Of a stretch of 64,000 nucleotides of DNA, positions 44,526 through 55,186 are shown piece by piece. The number at the start of each line of letters is the position of its first letter. The stretch's first letter is position 1. A program made the position numbers and the translations under genes. The stretch comes from Sandaracinaceae bacterium (GTDB lineage Bacteria; Myxococcota_A; Polyangia; Polyangiales; Sandaracinaceae), in contig JAVJQK010000117.1 in assembly GCA_040218145.1 (NCBI GenBank), positions 55,065-119,064 on the forward strand. Direction: 5' to 3'. The notes under the pieces are model-generated. The model had not been told where the DNA came from. It saw only the letters and a list, made by a program, of their open reading frames with translations, and did no database searches.

Positions 44526-46030
44526 GCGCCATCGACACCGCCGCCCGCCTGCGCGCCTTGATGGACGGCGCCCCCGTCCCGCTCACCGCCGCGCTCCCGT
44601 TCCCGCGGGTCGACGATGACGAGCGCTTCATCCTCGCCTTCGTGCGCATGGGTGGCGAGTCGCTCCCGTGGGGCGTCGCCTTCGGCCGCCCGGGCGAGAA
44701 GCCGCAGATCCTGACCGTCCCGGAGGCGCGTGATCGCGACCAGGTCGCCGCCATGTGCGCGCAGCTCTCCGGTTCGCTCGACGCCCACCTCGGTCACCCC
44801 GCGCTCGAGCCCGACGAGGCCCCGAACGATCGTCAGCTCTGGACGCCGGGCGGCGCGCACGTGGAGATGCTGCACCTGCTCGCACTGCGCTACGGCAAGG
44901 CGCGTCACGGCGATCCAGAGCGCCTCCATCTCCTCCATGCGCTGGCGCGCGCGTGCGGCTACCTCTTCCGTGAGCACGGCCGGCCCGGGCAGATGCGCGT
45001 CTTCGACGCCGCGCGCACCCTGCGCGAGCTCTACGCCCTCCCGGCGGAGGACATCCGCCAGGCGCACCTCGGCTTCGCGCTCGCCTGGCACGAGAGCCCT
45101 GGCGACGCCGCCGCCCGCCGCGTCGCTGCCCGCCAGGCCGAGCGACGCTCCGTCGGCGTGAGCCTCGACCCCGACCTCGAGAACGACGTGCTCGCCCCGC
45201 TCGTGACCCGGTACCGTGAGGCCGACGGCGCGCTCGCCAAGGACCGCCTCGCCGCGCGCATCCACGAAGTCCTCGCGCCGGAGCTGACGCGCCGCTTCGC
45301 GCTGACCGAGCGGGCGCTTCGCCTCCTCGACGCCGACCCGCGCCCCGAGAACCCCTGCCTCGACACCCTGCGCACGCTCGCGGGCGAGGAGCTCGAGGAC
45401 CAGTACCGCAGCCCCGAGGCCAAGCTCACGAACGGGGAAGACGCCTTCATCCTCGACGCCGAGACCGACCACGCCCCGCCCGGCGCCGCCGCGCGCTTCT
45501 TCGCCCAGGAGCGATCGCAGGCGCTGCTCGGCGTGCTGGCTCACGGCGACCCCGACCTCGTGCGCCGCCTGCGTGAGTCCGGCGACGCGATCGAGGCCGA
45601 GGTCACGCAAGTCGTCGACGAGAATCCCGGACGCGGCAAGACCCCTGTCTGGACCCTGGTGGGTTCGGCGAGCGGCCCGCTCCGCCTTCGTGAGGGCGCC
45701 AAGGTCTGTCTCGTCGGCCAGCCCAAGCGCACCGGTCGCCTTCGTCGCGTCGAGGTCATCGACGGCGAGCGCCACCTCGAGCTCGAGATCACCGGCGGCA
45801 AGACCCGACGCGGCGTGCCCAACGAGCCCGACGCGCACGACCCTGCGCACGTCGGTCGCACCATCCAGCTCGTCGCCGTCCCCTACGACGACAAGAGCAA
45901 GCAGTACGGCGTGTGGAAGCGGACCGGCCCCGGCGCCTGGCTCACCCACTCCGTGCCGCGGCCGGCCGCCAACCCGCAGCCGCGCCGCCCCATCGACCTC
46001 CTCTCGCTCGTCGAGGGGCTGAAGGGATAG
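44522..46030 (+). CDS. Unknown protein with beta-barrel-like C-terminus, cassette subunit
   Basis: 502 residues, no known family recognised. Residues about 1-345 are mostly helical (LHLLALRYGKARHGDPERLH; LALAWHESPGDAAARRVAAR-like helices). From about 355 to 480 short beta strands dominate (GDAIEAEVTQVVDENPG, then LRLREGAKVCLVGQ and GRLRRVEVIDGERHLELEIT), a pattern like the small beta-barrel that precedes or inserts in UPF1/Dna2-type SF1B helicases. It overlaps the nuclease gene by 4 bp and lies 7 bp before the helicase gene, so it probably bridges those two in one complex. Confidence 0.65.
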   Translation: MSAIDTAARLRALMDGAPVPLTAALPFPRVDDDERFILAFVRMGGESLPWGVAFGRPGEKPQILTVPEARDRDQVAAMCAQLSGSLDAHLGHPALEPDEAPNDRQLWTPGGAHVEMLHLLALRYGKARHGDPERLHLLHALARACGYLFREHGRPGQMRVFDAARTLRELYALPAEDIRQAHLGFALAWHESPGDAAARRVAARQAERRSVGVSLDPDLENDVLAPLVTRYREADGALAKDRLAARIHEVLAPELTRRFALTERALRLLDADPRPENPCLDTLRTLAGEELEDQYRSPEAKLTNGEDAFILDAETDHAPPGAAARFFAQERSQALLGVLAHGDPDLVRRLRESGDAIEAEVTQVVDENPGRGKTPVWTLVGSASGPLRLREGAKVCLVGQPKRTGRLRRVEVIDGERHLELEITGGKTRRGVPNEPDAHDPAHVGRTIQLVAVPYDDKSKQYGVWKRTGPGAWLTHSVPRPAANPQPRRPIDLLSLVEGLKG

Positions 46031-46037
46031 CCGAGAC

Positions 46038-47333
46038 ATGCCGCAGACCCATCTCCAGCCTCAGCGCGACCAGATCCTCCGCGACGTCCTCGAGCACGTG
46101 CACGCGCGCGAGCCGCTGCTCGTCCTGGAGGCGCCGCCGGGATCGGGCAAGACCCATGTCTCCCTGCGCGCCGCGGTCCTCGCCGCTCACCACGGTGAGC
46201 GCGTCGCCGTCGTGACCCAGACCAACGCCCAGGCGGACGACTTCTGTCGCCGCATGGGGCGCGAGTACCCGCGCATCGGCGTCTACCGCTTCCTCGCGCG
46301 GGAGGCCGACGACATCGACCTCGGGTCGAGCTGCGCCCTCGTCCGCCGCGAGCGCGACCTCCCCGTGGGCCCGTGCATCGTCGTCGCTACCGGGGCCAAG
46401 TGGGCCACGCTCCGCGAAGACGCCGACTTCGACCTCACCCTCGTCGACGAGGCGTGGCAGATGAGGTGGGCCGACTTCATGTTCCTCAGCCGCGTCGCGC
46501 CGCGCTTCGTCCTCATCGGTGACCCGGGCCAGATCGACCCCACCGTCACCGTCGACGTGCGGCGGTGGGAGACGGCCCGTCGCCCCCCTCACCGGGCCGC
46601 GCCGGACCTCATCCTCGCCGACCCGAGCAGCGGCGCCGTTCGCCGCCAGCTCCCTGTCTCCACCCGCCTCCCGCACGACACCGTCGAGCTCGTCCGCGGC
46701 TTCTACGACTTCCCGTTCGACAGCTGGGCTTCGCCGGGCGAGCGGCACCTCGTGCTTCCCGGAGCGAGCAAGGCGGACCCCATCGACCGCGCCCTCGAGC
46801 GCCTCCGCGCCGGCAGCCTCTCTCTCCTCACCCTGCCCACCCCGGACGACGGCCCGCCGCAGGACGAAGACCTCGAGCTCGCCGAGACCGTGGCCAAGAC
46901 CGTCCGACGCCTGCTCGCGCGGGACGCTCGGGCGCGGACCGAAGACGGCGAGGCCCCGCTCACCCCGAGCGACATCGGCGTCACCGCCACCCACCGCGTC
47001 ATGAACGCGCGCCTCGTCGAGGCCCTCGGCGAGCTCGCATCCCACGTCCGAGTCGACACCCCCGAGCGTTGGCAGGGGCTCGAGCGCAAGGTCATGCTAG
47101 CGGTGCACCCGCTGAGCGGCGTGACCGACCCCAGCGCCTTCGACCTCAGCACCGGCCGCCTCTGCGTGATGACGAGCCGCCACCGCGTCGGCCTGGTGGT
47201 CGTGTCGCGGGACCACGTCGGCGACACGCTCGAAGGCTACTTGCCCGTGGCCGACCAGGCGGTGAGCCGCCCCGACGTGACCGGCCGCGGTCACGCGCAG
47301 CACCTCGCGGCATGGCGGCGGCTGGCGGGCTGA
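46038..47333 (+). CDS. SF1 (UPF1/Dna2-like) helicase
   Basis: 431 residues. Walker A APPGSGKT is at 32-39, Walker B LVDEAW at about 135-140, motif III LIGDPGQIDP at 159-168, and near the C-terminus the motif V/VI pair ERWQGLERKVM and TSRHRVGLVVVSRD. These are the motifs of SF1 helicases acting on DNA or RNA. The protein is short and lacks the accessory beta-barrel expected before the core, which may be supplied by the preceding gene. It closes a four-gene tight cassette (DUF4258, nuclease, unknown, helicase). Confidence 0.85.
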   Translation: MPQTHLQPQRDQILRDVLEHVHAREPLLVLEAPPGSGKTHVSLRAAVLAAHHGERVAVVTQTNAQADDFCRRMGREYPRIGVYRFLAREADDIDLGSSCALVRRERDLPVGPCIVVATGAKWATLREDADFDLTLVDEAWQMRWADFMFLSRVAPRFVLIGDPGQIDPTVTVDVRRWETARRPPHRAAPDLILADPSSGAVRRQLPVSTRLPHDTVELVRGFYDFPFDSWASPGERHLVLPGASKADPIDRALERLRAGSLSLLTLPTPDDGPPQDEDLELAETVAKTVRRLLARDARARTEDGEAPLTPSDIGVTATHRVMNARLVEALGELASHVRVDTPERWQGLERKVMLAVHPLSGVTDPSAFDLSTGRLCVMTSRHRVGLVVVSRDHVGDTLEGYLPVADQAVSRPDVTGRGHAQHLAAWRRLAG

Positions 47334-47347
47334 GGGCTCGTCCGCTG

Positions 47348-47545
47348 CTATCGGAGGCAGCGTCGGGCAAGCTCGCGCGCGCGGATGAGGTTATCGAGCT
47401 CGGCCAGAGAGCCGACCGAGACCGTCCCGACGTCGAGGAACGTGGCGCTCACGTGGGTCCGCGCTCCCCGGCGCCAGACCATGACCAACGCGGGGCCGGC
47501 GGCGAAGCGACCAGGCGGGAGGACGCAGACGGTCGAGCCCGTCAT
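47348..47545 (-). CDS. Small hypothetical protein, 65 residues
   Basis: Not recognised. It is mostly beta strands then one helix (VSVGSLAELDNLIRARELAR), with no signal peptide or known domain. Translational coupling: ATG 47545 overlaps the stop codon of the zinc-finger gene (ATGA), which supports it being real. Convergent with the helicase gene (14 bp between stops). Confidence 0.55.
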   Translation of the reverse strand: MTGSTVCVLPPGRFAAGPALVMVWRRGARTHVSATFLDVGTVSVGSLAELDNLIRARELARRCLR

Positions 47546-48054
47546 CTTAAGCTCTCGCCGAGCACTCGCGTGCGGTAGCGGTGCTCCACGTGTAGATCCG
47601 CGTCGGTCAGCGGCCTGGGCTCCGAGCTCTCGTACGCGCGAATCCCCTCCTCCCTCACCGGCTCGAAGAACGAGAGCAGGTGCTTCCACCCTCGACGCTC
47701 CTCGAGGTCCACGACGTTGCTCGGCGCGGGATCGACGACGAGGTCTTCGGGGAGCGGCTCGGGCTGGAAGAGATTCTCCGGCCAGAGCTCGGCGGGATAC
47801 TCGGGCCAGGAGACGAGGCTCGGTCTGGCCGGCCGATCCGCGCAGAGCCCGCACGTGACGCCCTCGCAGGTGTCTTCGAGCCACAAGTCGCATCGGGCGC
47901 AGAAAAGCGCATCGAACCCACGGATGCCCCGCGAGGTGACGTAGGTCGACATGCGGAGCCCTCGGAGGCAGTAGGAGCACCGCCGGGCCACGGCTTCGGT
48001 TCCATGATGCACGATTGCGCTAGTGGGACGCCCAAGAGTGCGCCGAGCTGACAT
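47542..48054 (-). CDS. Zinc-finger hypothetical protein
   Basis: About 170 residues. Two pairs of cysteines (RRCSYCLRGLRM and LFCARCDLWLE), and then CEGVTCGLCAD, suggest one or two zinc-binding units in the N-terminal half; the rest is acidic and Pro-rich. No catalytic motif is recognised. The start is uncertain: ATG 48054, GTG 48012 or ATG 47952 are possible and none has a strong ribosome site. It is coupled with the 65-residue gene downstream. Confidence 0.55.
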   Translation of the reverse strand: MSARRTLGRPTSAIVHHGTEAVARRCSYCLRGLRMSTYVTSRGIRGFDALFCARCDLWLEDTCEGVTCGLCADRPARPSLVSWPEYPAELWPENLFQPEPLPEDLVVDPAPSNVVDLEERRGWKHLLSFFEPVREEGIRAYESSEPRPLTDADLHVEHRYRTRVLGESLR

Positions 48055-48125
48055 CCCGGCTGGGCATTTCGCGTGCTGGCTGGTACTCCGTTGACGATGA
48101 GTGCCTACGCGCCGAGAGGATGCTG

Positions 48126-49205
48126 ATGCGCGCCGCATTGACAGAGTTGTCGGACCGAGAGCTGGTCTCAAAGGTCCAGTTTGTCATCTCTCTCCCGGCA
48201 GTCCCGGCGCCAAGCCGTACCGAAGAGCTTGAGTCGCTCTACCTCGAGGTGTGTCGGCGCAGGCTCCTGGACTGGCTCGATCCTCTGATCCAACGAATCG
48301 AAGACACCCATCGAGCCCTCCTAGAAGCGCGGCTAGATTCGCTACGACGGCTCGCGCCTCAGCCACCCACACGCGCGAGGCCGACCTCCGGCCCAAACGG
48401 CCCAGCGCCCACATTGGGGGCTCTGGCGACTCGAGTGGTGCCTAGCGCGGCGGCGCAGAACGAGGATTCATCCCAGGATCCGGAGGCGGCCAGCCGGAAC
48501 GGGGAAGACTCTAAACCCCACACGACCGTCGAACCCGCAGGAGCGTCCGCACCAGGGCATGCCCACACCCCGGAACCAGCGGTTGTCGAATTCGATGACA
48601 TCAACTTGTCCGACCTCGACTTGTCCGACCTCGACTTCTCCGACCTCGACTTGGTCGGCATCCACCTCGAGGGAGTTTCTGAGCCCTACCTCTCGTCCGC
48701 CGCGGAGACCGATGGTGATACCTCTCTCGATCAGCGCCTCGACCTCACTAGCAGCCGGCGCATCGATATCACCGATTGGGAGTGGCCCAAGCCATTCGAA
48801 GAGCTGGCTGCACCGGATGGGAAGCTCCCGCAGGAGCTCCCCAAGGTAGGTGTACTCAAACTGTCTGGCTACAGTGTCGGCCGCACCGGTATCGCATCAG
48901 CCCAGCATAGGAGTCGGATCCTTGCAGCAGTCTTCGAGTTGGAGCTGCCTGGCTCCTGGAAGCAGATCGTTGGCGCGGACAACTATGCTTCGTGGGGAAC
49001 GCCGAGGAGTGGGCGAAGGCTGTACAAGCTCGCATACTCCCTGGCCGCGTTCATCAAGCGCGCACGTCGCAGGGAAAACGCCAGTGGAGTCGATCTGACG
49101 ACACCGAAACGGCGTTGGGGCGACGATCTGCAGTTCCTCTACTCCACGTACTATGAACCCGCGATGGCGTCGACGGCTTTCGCGTGGCCAGATGTCTCGA
49201 ATTGA
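48126..49205 (+). CDS. Hypothetical protein with acidic DLDFSD-type repeats
   Basis: 359 residues. N-terminal helical part; a central Ser/Pro/Ala-rich stretch with poor complexity; repeats of the type DLDLSDLDFSDLDL near residue 160-175; then a C-terminal part (about 230-359) with the pattern RSRILAAVFELELPGSWKQI, possibly a conserved domain but not one I know. Base composition is visibly less GC-rich than neighbours, suggesting transfer. ATG 48126 follows GAGAGG at good distance. It converges on the FHA/GGDEF gene with 17 bp between stops. Confidence 0.6.
   Translation: MRAALTELSDRELVSKVQFVISLPAVPAPSRTEELESLYLEVCRRRLLDWLDPLIQRIEDTHRALLEARLDSLRRLAPQPPTRARPTSGPNGPAPTLGALATRVVPSAAAQNEDSSQDPEAASRNGEDSKPHTTVEPAGASAPGHAHTPEPAVVEFDDINLSDLDLSDLDFSDLDLVGIHLEGVSEPYLSSAAETDGDTSLDQRLDLTSSRRIDITDWEWPKPFEELAAPDGKLPQELPKVGVLKLSGYSVGRTGIASAQHRSRILAAVFELELPGSWKQIVGADNYASWGTPRSGRRLYKLAYSLAAFIKRARRRENASGVDLTTPKRRWGDDLQFLYSTYYEPAMASTAFAWPDVSN
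48606..48650. repeat. 15-bp tandem repeat, 3 copies
   Basis: TTGTCCGACCTCGAC (48606-48620, 48621-48635) and TTCTCCGACCTCGAC (48636-48650). It is in frame inside the 359-residue gene and encodes the LSDLD/FSDLD acidic repeats. Variation in copy number would keep the frame. Confidence 0.85.
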
Positions 49206-49222
49206 AGACAGGTTGGCTGCAC

Positions 49223-51412
49223 TCAGGGGAGCCCGAGATCCTGCCGAGTGGTGATCACTGTCGCCTGACTGGGGCTCAGCTGCCGGGCGACCGCCACGGC
49301 TTCAATGAGCAGCTTGAGCTCCACGTGCTCGTTCGACACCAGAACCTCACTCTGAGACCGTTGACCAACGGCAATGCGTTTGACGTCTCCGTACGTGGAG
49401 GGAAGTCCGGCCGCGACGAACACCAGTTGGCGTGCGCTGGCTTCGCAGTAGTCAAAGTCGATGAGTGGAGATGTCAAAATCCAGCGCTCCCCGACTCTGA
49501 CCCACGAACCCTGTGTCACAACCTGGTCAGTCTCCTCACTAGGAAGATCCCCGAGCATTACCTCGCCAAGTCGGCGGTAGTATACACGTGAAGCGCCAGC
49601 ACGATATCGAATCCGCTCGACCGCATCTATACGCAAGAACTCCCATTCCTCCTGCGTAAATACCTCAGCGAGTATTTGAATCTGCTTGCAGAGAAATGCT
49701 GCTCCTCTCTTCTGGTCTGCGGGAGTGGGAGACTCATGCACGGAGTTCCTTTCACCTAACGCTCGGTAGACCGCCTTCTCCCACCGCTTGTCTAGACGTC
49801 GCAAGGAGGGAGCGGACGTAAGCCTCGGCTTCAGATAGTTCGCCATGATGAGGATTGGCTTGATCCATGAACCGGCGGTTCTCTCCGTCCGAGGCTCCCC
49901 GACGATACGCTTCCCCAGCATGGTCAGAAGTGACTCGTTCTGTCTGACAAGTTCGCTGATCGCGTCAGCTCTGGAGGAGTGCTCGTCTTGCATGACGAGC
50001 ATGCTCTCATGAAGAAAATGAGACACAGCGGAGAGAAGGAAGGCAGCGGCCGCCTGCAGCGCCTTCTCGAACGCGACTATCGACGTGCTCCAGTAGGCGG
50101 ACTCCGGGGCCGCGTGTAGCGGCGCAAGACACTGAGCGAACGCCTGCGATATCTCCGGTCTAATGCTTCGCTCAGCACGGCCTGAGAGTATTCGGCTCAC
50201 GAATGACCGGTCTCGTCCACGCGATTCGATAGTGACAGACGGCGAGGTGGCGATGTGTCTCTCCAAGATGTCCTTGGCGCAGGAGGCGCCGACCAAGAAA
50301 TGAGAGTCCTGCGTCCATACAACTGCGACCTCAGTGCTCGCAGGCAGAGTCTCCAGCGCGTCTGCAATCCACTGCCGCACACCATCGGCTGCTGCAGCGA
50401 CCTGGAGGGCTGACTGTCGAGATGGTCGAACTACAACGCAACTGGAGTCGCGTCTCGTGGCAAGCCAGTGCTCAAACTTGGAGGTGTCCGTTCGGCACCA
50501 GAAGGGAAAGACCGAAGCCCGGAACAATCGGCCCCCTCCCGCCATCTTCGCCTGGAGTAGCTTCTCCTCAAGACGGGCGAGAGCTCCTCCCCGATGCGAG
50601 GCCACATCATGAGACCGTACATAGGCCGCACTGGCGGTCAGGTTGTACTCGCGTAGGTGCGAGGCGAGGTGGTGATAGGCAGCGGCCACTACCGCTTCGC
50701 TAGCGTCCGAGTCCTTGATGATGACGACGAGTCCATCGTCCGCGATGCAGTATCGAGGGTTCTGCGGAAAGTGGCTCGTAAAGATCGTCGCGAGCTCACG
50801 CAGCAGCGCATCGGCTACCAGGCTTCCCTCGCGGGCAAGTAGGGCCTTGAAGTTGTCGACGTCGACGCCAAACAAGCCGAACGGCTCTCCTTGCCGCGTA
50901 AGCCTATGTGCATCTGCTTCGAATGCCTCCAGGTTGGGCAGCCCTGTCCGGCCATCAAAAGCGAGTCGTTGAAGGAGGGACTGGTACCTGCTGTCGTATC
51001 CCCCGAAGAGAATCTCGGTGCCACCGGCACGAATGATGTCACCGTCCTCCAACTCAACTCCCGCCGTATCGACGGCTTCATCGTTGACGTACGTACCGTT
51101 GCGAGAAGGGTTGTCAAGTAGGAATGCGCGCTCTGCTCGGGTTACGAGGCGGGCGTGCCGGCCCGAGACAGCCTGGTCTTCCAAGAGGAGGTCGGCCTCG
51201 GATTCCAGTCGACCAATTAGGTAGTCATGGTCATCACTAGCGAGGCGGAGGAAGCTCTCATGCCTGGCGGGACCCAAGACGAGGAGAAAGGCGGGGCCAC
51301 TCGGCTTGAAGCGGTGTCCACCTGACTGGCTTGGTCCCGGCACTGACCCCGGCGCATCGGGAAAGTTCAGCACCGTTGTTGTCTTGCCTTTGGTGCCCAA
51401 TCCTAGCTCCAT
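49223..51412 (-). CDS. FHA-domain protein with degenerate GGDEF-like domain
   Basis: 729 residues. The FHA domain (about 62-140) has IGR (66-68), SGRH (83-86) and NGTYVN (105-110), so it should bind phosphothreonine. A GGDEF-type fold follows (about 150-300; FDGRTGLPNLEAFEADAHRL, FGLFGVDVDNFKALLAREG), but the active-site motif is replaced by IADDGLVV, so diguanylate cyclase activity is unlikely. The remaining about 430 residues are helical and not recognised. ATG 51412 is the natural start; the gene shows a lower GC content than surroundings. It may sense kinase output; the effector is unknown. Confidence 0.75.
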   Translation of the reverse strand: MELGLGTKGKTTTVLNFPDAPGSVPGPSQSGGHRFKPSGPAFLLVLGPARHESFLRLASDDHDYLIGRLESEADLLLEDQAVSGRHARLVTRAERAFLLDNPSRNGTYVNDEAVDTAGVELEDGDIIRAGGTEILFGGYDSRYQSLLQRLAFDGRTGLPNLEAFEADAHRLTRQGEPFGLFGVDVDNFKALLAREGSLVADALLRELATIFTSHFPQNPRYCIADDGLVVIIKDSDASEAVVAAAYHHLASHLREYNLTASAAYVRSHDVASHRGGALARLEEKLLQAKMAGGGRLFRASVFPFWCRTDTSKFEHWLATRRDSSCVVVRPSRQSALQVAAAADGVRQWIADALETLPASTEVAVVWTQDSHFLVGASCAKDILERHIATSPSVTIESRGRDRSFVSRILSGRAERSIRPEISQAFAQCLAPLHAAPESAYWSTSIVAFEKALQAAAAFLLSAVSHFLHESMLVMQDEHSSRADAISELVRQNESLLTMLGKRIVGEPRTERTAGSWIKPILIMANYLKPRLTSAPSLRRLDKRWEKAVYRALGERNSVHESPTPADQKRGAAFLCKQIQILAEVFTQEEWEFLRIDAVERIRYRAGASRVYYRRLGEVMLGDLPSEETDQVVTQGSWVRVGERWILTSPLIDFDYCEASARQLVFVAAGLPSTYGDVKRIAVGQRSQSEVLVSNEHVELKLLIEAVAVARQLSPSQATVITTRQDLGLP

Positions 51413-51798
51413 AGCTGCGGCACAGTGCCTCCGAGGAAGCCGGCGCAAGAAGGGATAGGTCCTAGTACGGCGGCAATACTACCGTCCCAGGGACTGAGCG
51501 ACGACGTATTTCCTCGCCGGATGCGCACGAAGGCGCCGACGCACCCGCTCCACGCATCAGTGCACCCGGCGGCGGGGTGCTACACGAGGCCGCCACGTCG
51601 AACACACCACGCTGGCCCGCCCTGCCCACATCCGGCTTCGGTCGACCTTGTGTGGTGCTTGGGCTGGTCCCGAAGGCCGTGATGGAGTCTGTCTTCCGGC
51701 GAACGGCGAGTGGCTCTGTCAGATCCGTCCGCCGGCGGCGTCTCTCCTCCGATGAACGAACGCTTCGCCCGCACGCCGTGCTGCGGTAAGGTCGCACT
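51413..51798. other. 386-bp divergent intergenic region between FHA/GGDEF gene and hsdM
   Basis: No credible gene is seen; the open frames on both strands lack start context and protein-like composition. It must hold the promoters of the FHA gene and, rightwards, of the restriction operon. A possible -10 box TAAGGT (51786-51791) is 8 bp before the hsdM GTG, but no convincing -35 is present. Confidence 0.6.
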
Positions 51799-53848
<2,050 letters not shown>

Positions 53849-53859
<11 letters not shown>

Positions 53860-55186
53860 TCTGCCGAGTAGTTGGCGCGTTCTACGCTCCGATGAAATCG
53901 CGGCCCCCGGGCAGCACGCGATGGCCACCGGACCCTTCGGTTCCGCGATCAGCTCGAGGTTCTTCGTGGACTCGGGTGTCCCGGTGATCCGAGGAAGCAA
54001 TCTCAGCGACGACACCGGAGTTCGGATCTCTGACGCGAATCTCGTCTACATACCGGACGACCTTGCCCGAAAGTTTTCACGTTCTGAAGTCCGTCTTGGC
54101 GACCTCGTGTTTACCTGCTGGGGCACCATTGGTCAGGTTGGTCTCATCGACCAACGTGCAGGCTACGATCGATACATTGTTTCAAACAAGCAGATGAAGC
54201 TAACGCCTGACGCCACTGTCGCGGACAGTCTATTCCTCTACTATGTGTACTCCAGCCCCCAGGTTGTAGAGCGGATCCAAGGTCAGAAGATCGGTAGTTC
54301 GGTGCCTGGGTTCAATCTTGGCCAGCTCAAGGCGATCACCATCCCTGTCCCGCCGCTCGAGGAGCAGCGGCGGATTGCTGGGGTGCTCGGGGCGCTGGAC
54401 GACAGGATCGAGCTCAACCGGAAGATGAACCGGACGCTGGAGGAGATGGCACAGGCCATCTTCAAGTCCTGGTTCATCGACTTCGACGGCGTGCCCCACT
54501 CGGAGATGGTCGACAGCGAGCTCGGGCCGATCCCGGGAGCCGTGAAGCTGGTTTACTTGGGAGATATTCTTAGTGACCTCGAGACCGGAAAGAGGCCCAA
54601 GGGCGGTGTGAAGCAGATTGCCTCGGGAGTGCCGAGCATCGGTGCGGAGAGCATCGTTGGAGTCGGTAGGTACGACTTTGCAAAGACCAAGTACGTTCCG
54701 GAAGAGTTCTTCGTCAAGATGAAGAAGGGTGTTCTTCGAGATAGGGACGTTCTCGTCTACAAGGACGGTGGCAAGCCCGGTGACTTTCGGCCCCATGTTT
54801 CTATGTTCGGTGACGGATTTCCTTTCAATCGGGCCGCAATCAACAGCCACGTATATCGCCTCCGTGCGGATGGGCGCGTGTCGCAAGAATATCTCTACTT
54901 CTGGCTGGCTTCAGATTCGATGTTGGCACTCATGCGAAGAATGGGTACAGGCGCGGCGATACCGGGGATTCCAAAGCGAAATCTCGTCCGCATTCCGGTC
55001 GTTCTACCGGAGCGCGGGCGCGTTGAGCGCTTTCAAGAGTACGCGGAGCCGGCGGTCAGCAGAATCTTCGCCAATGCCAATCAAAGCAGAACGCTCGAAG
55101 AGCTTCGCGACGCGCTCCTCCCGAAGCTGATCTCCGGTGAGATCCGCGTGCCCGAGGCCGAGAAGGCGGTGGAGGCGGTGCTTTGA
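53849..55186 (+). CDS. hsdS: Type I restriction-modification specificity subunit HsdS
   Basis: 445 residues. Two target-recognition domains (about 5-165 and 240-400) flank the central conserved helix ([20 protein letters not shown]), with a second conserved helix at the end ([20 protein letters not shown]). HsdS sets the bipartite DNA sequence that the M and R subunits modify or cut. The recognition domains are less GC-rich than the rest, consistent with domain exchange. ATG 53849 lies in the last 11 bp of hsdM, with GGCTGGGG upstream. Recognition sequence cannot be predicted here. Confidence 0.9.

Noticed and set aside
48606..48650. Possible CRISPR-like repeats
   Set aside because: Repeats are directly adjacent without spacers, in frame, and code for an acidic protein segment. 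No CRISPR array is seen anywhere in the window.
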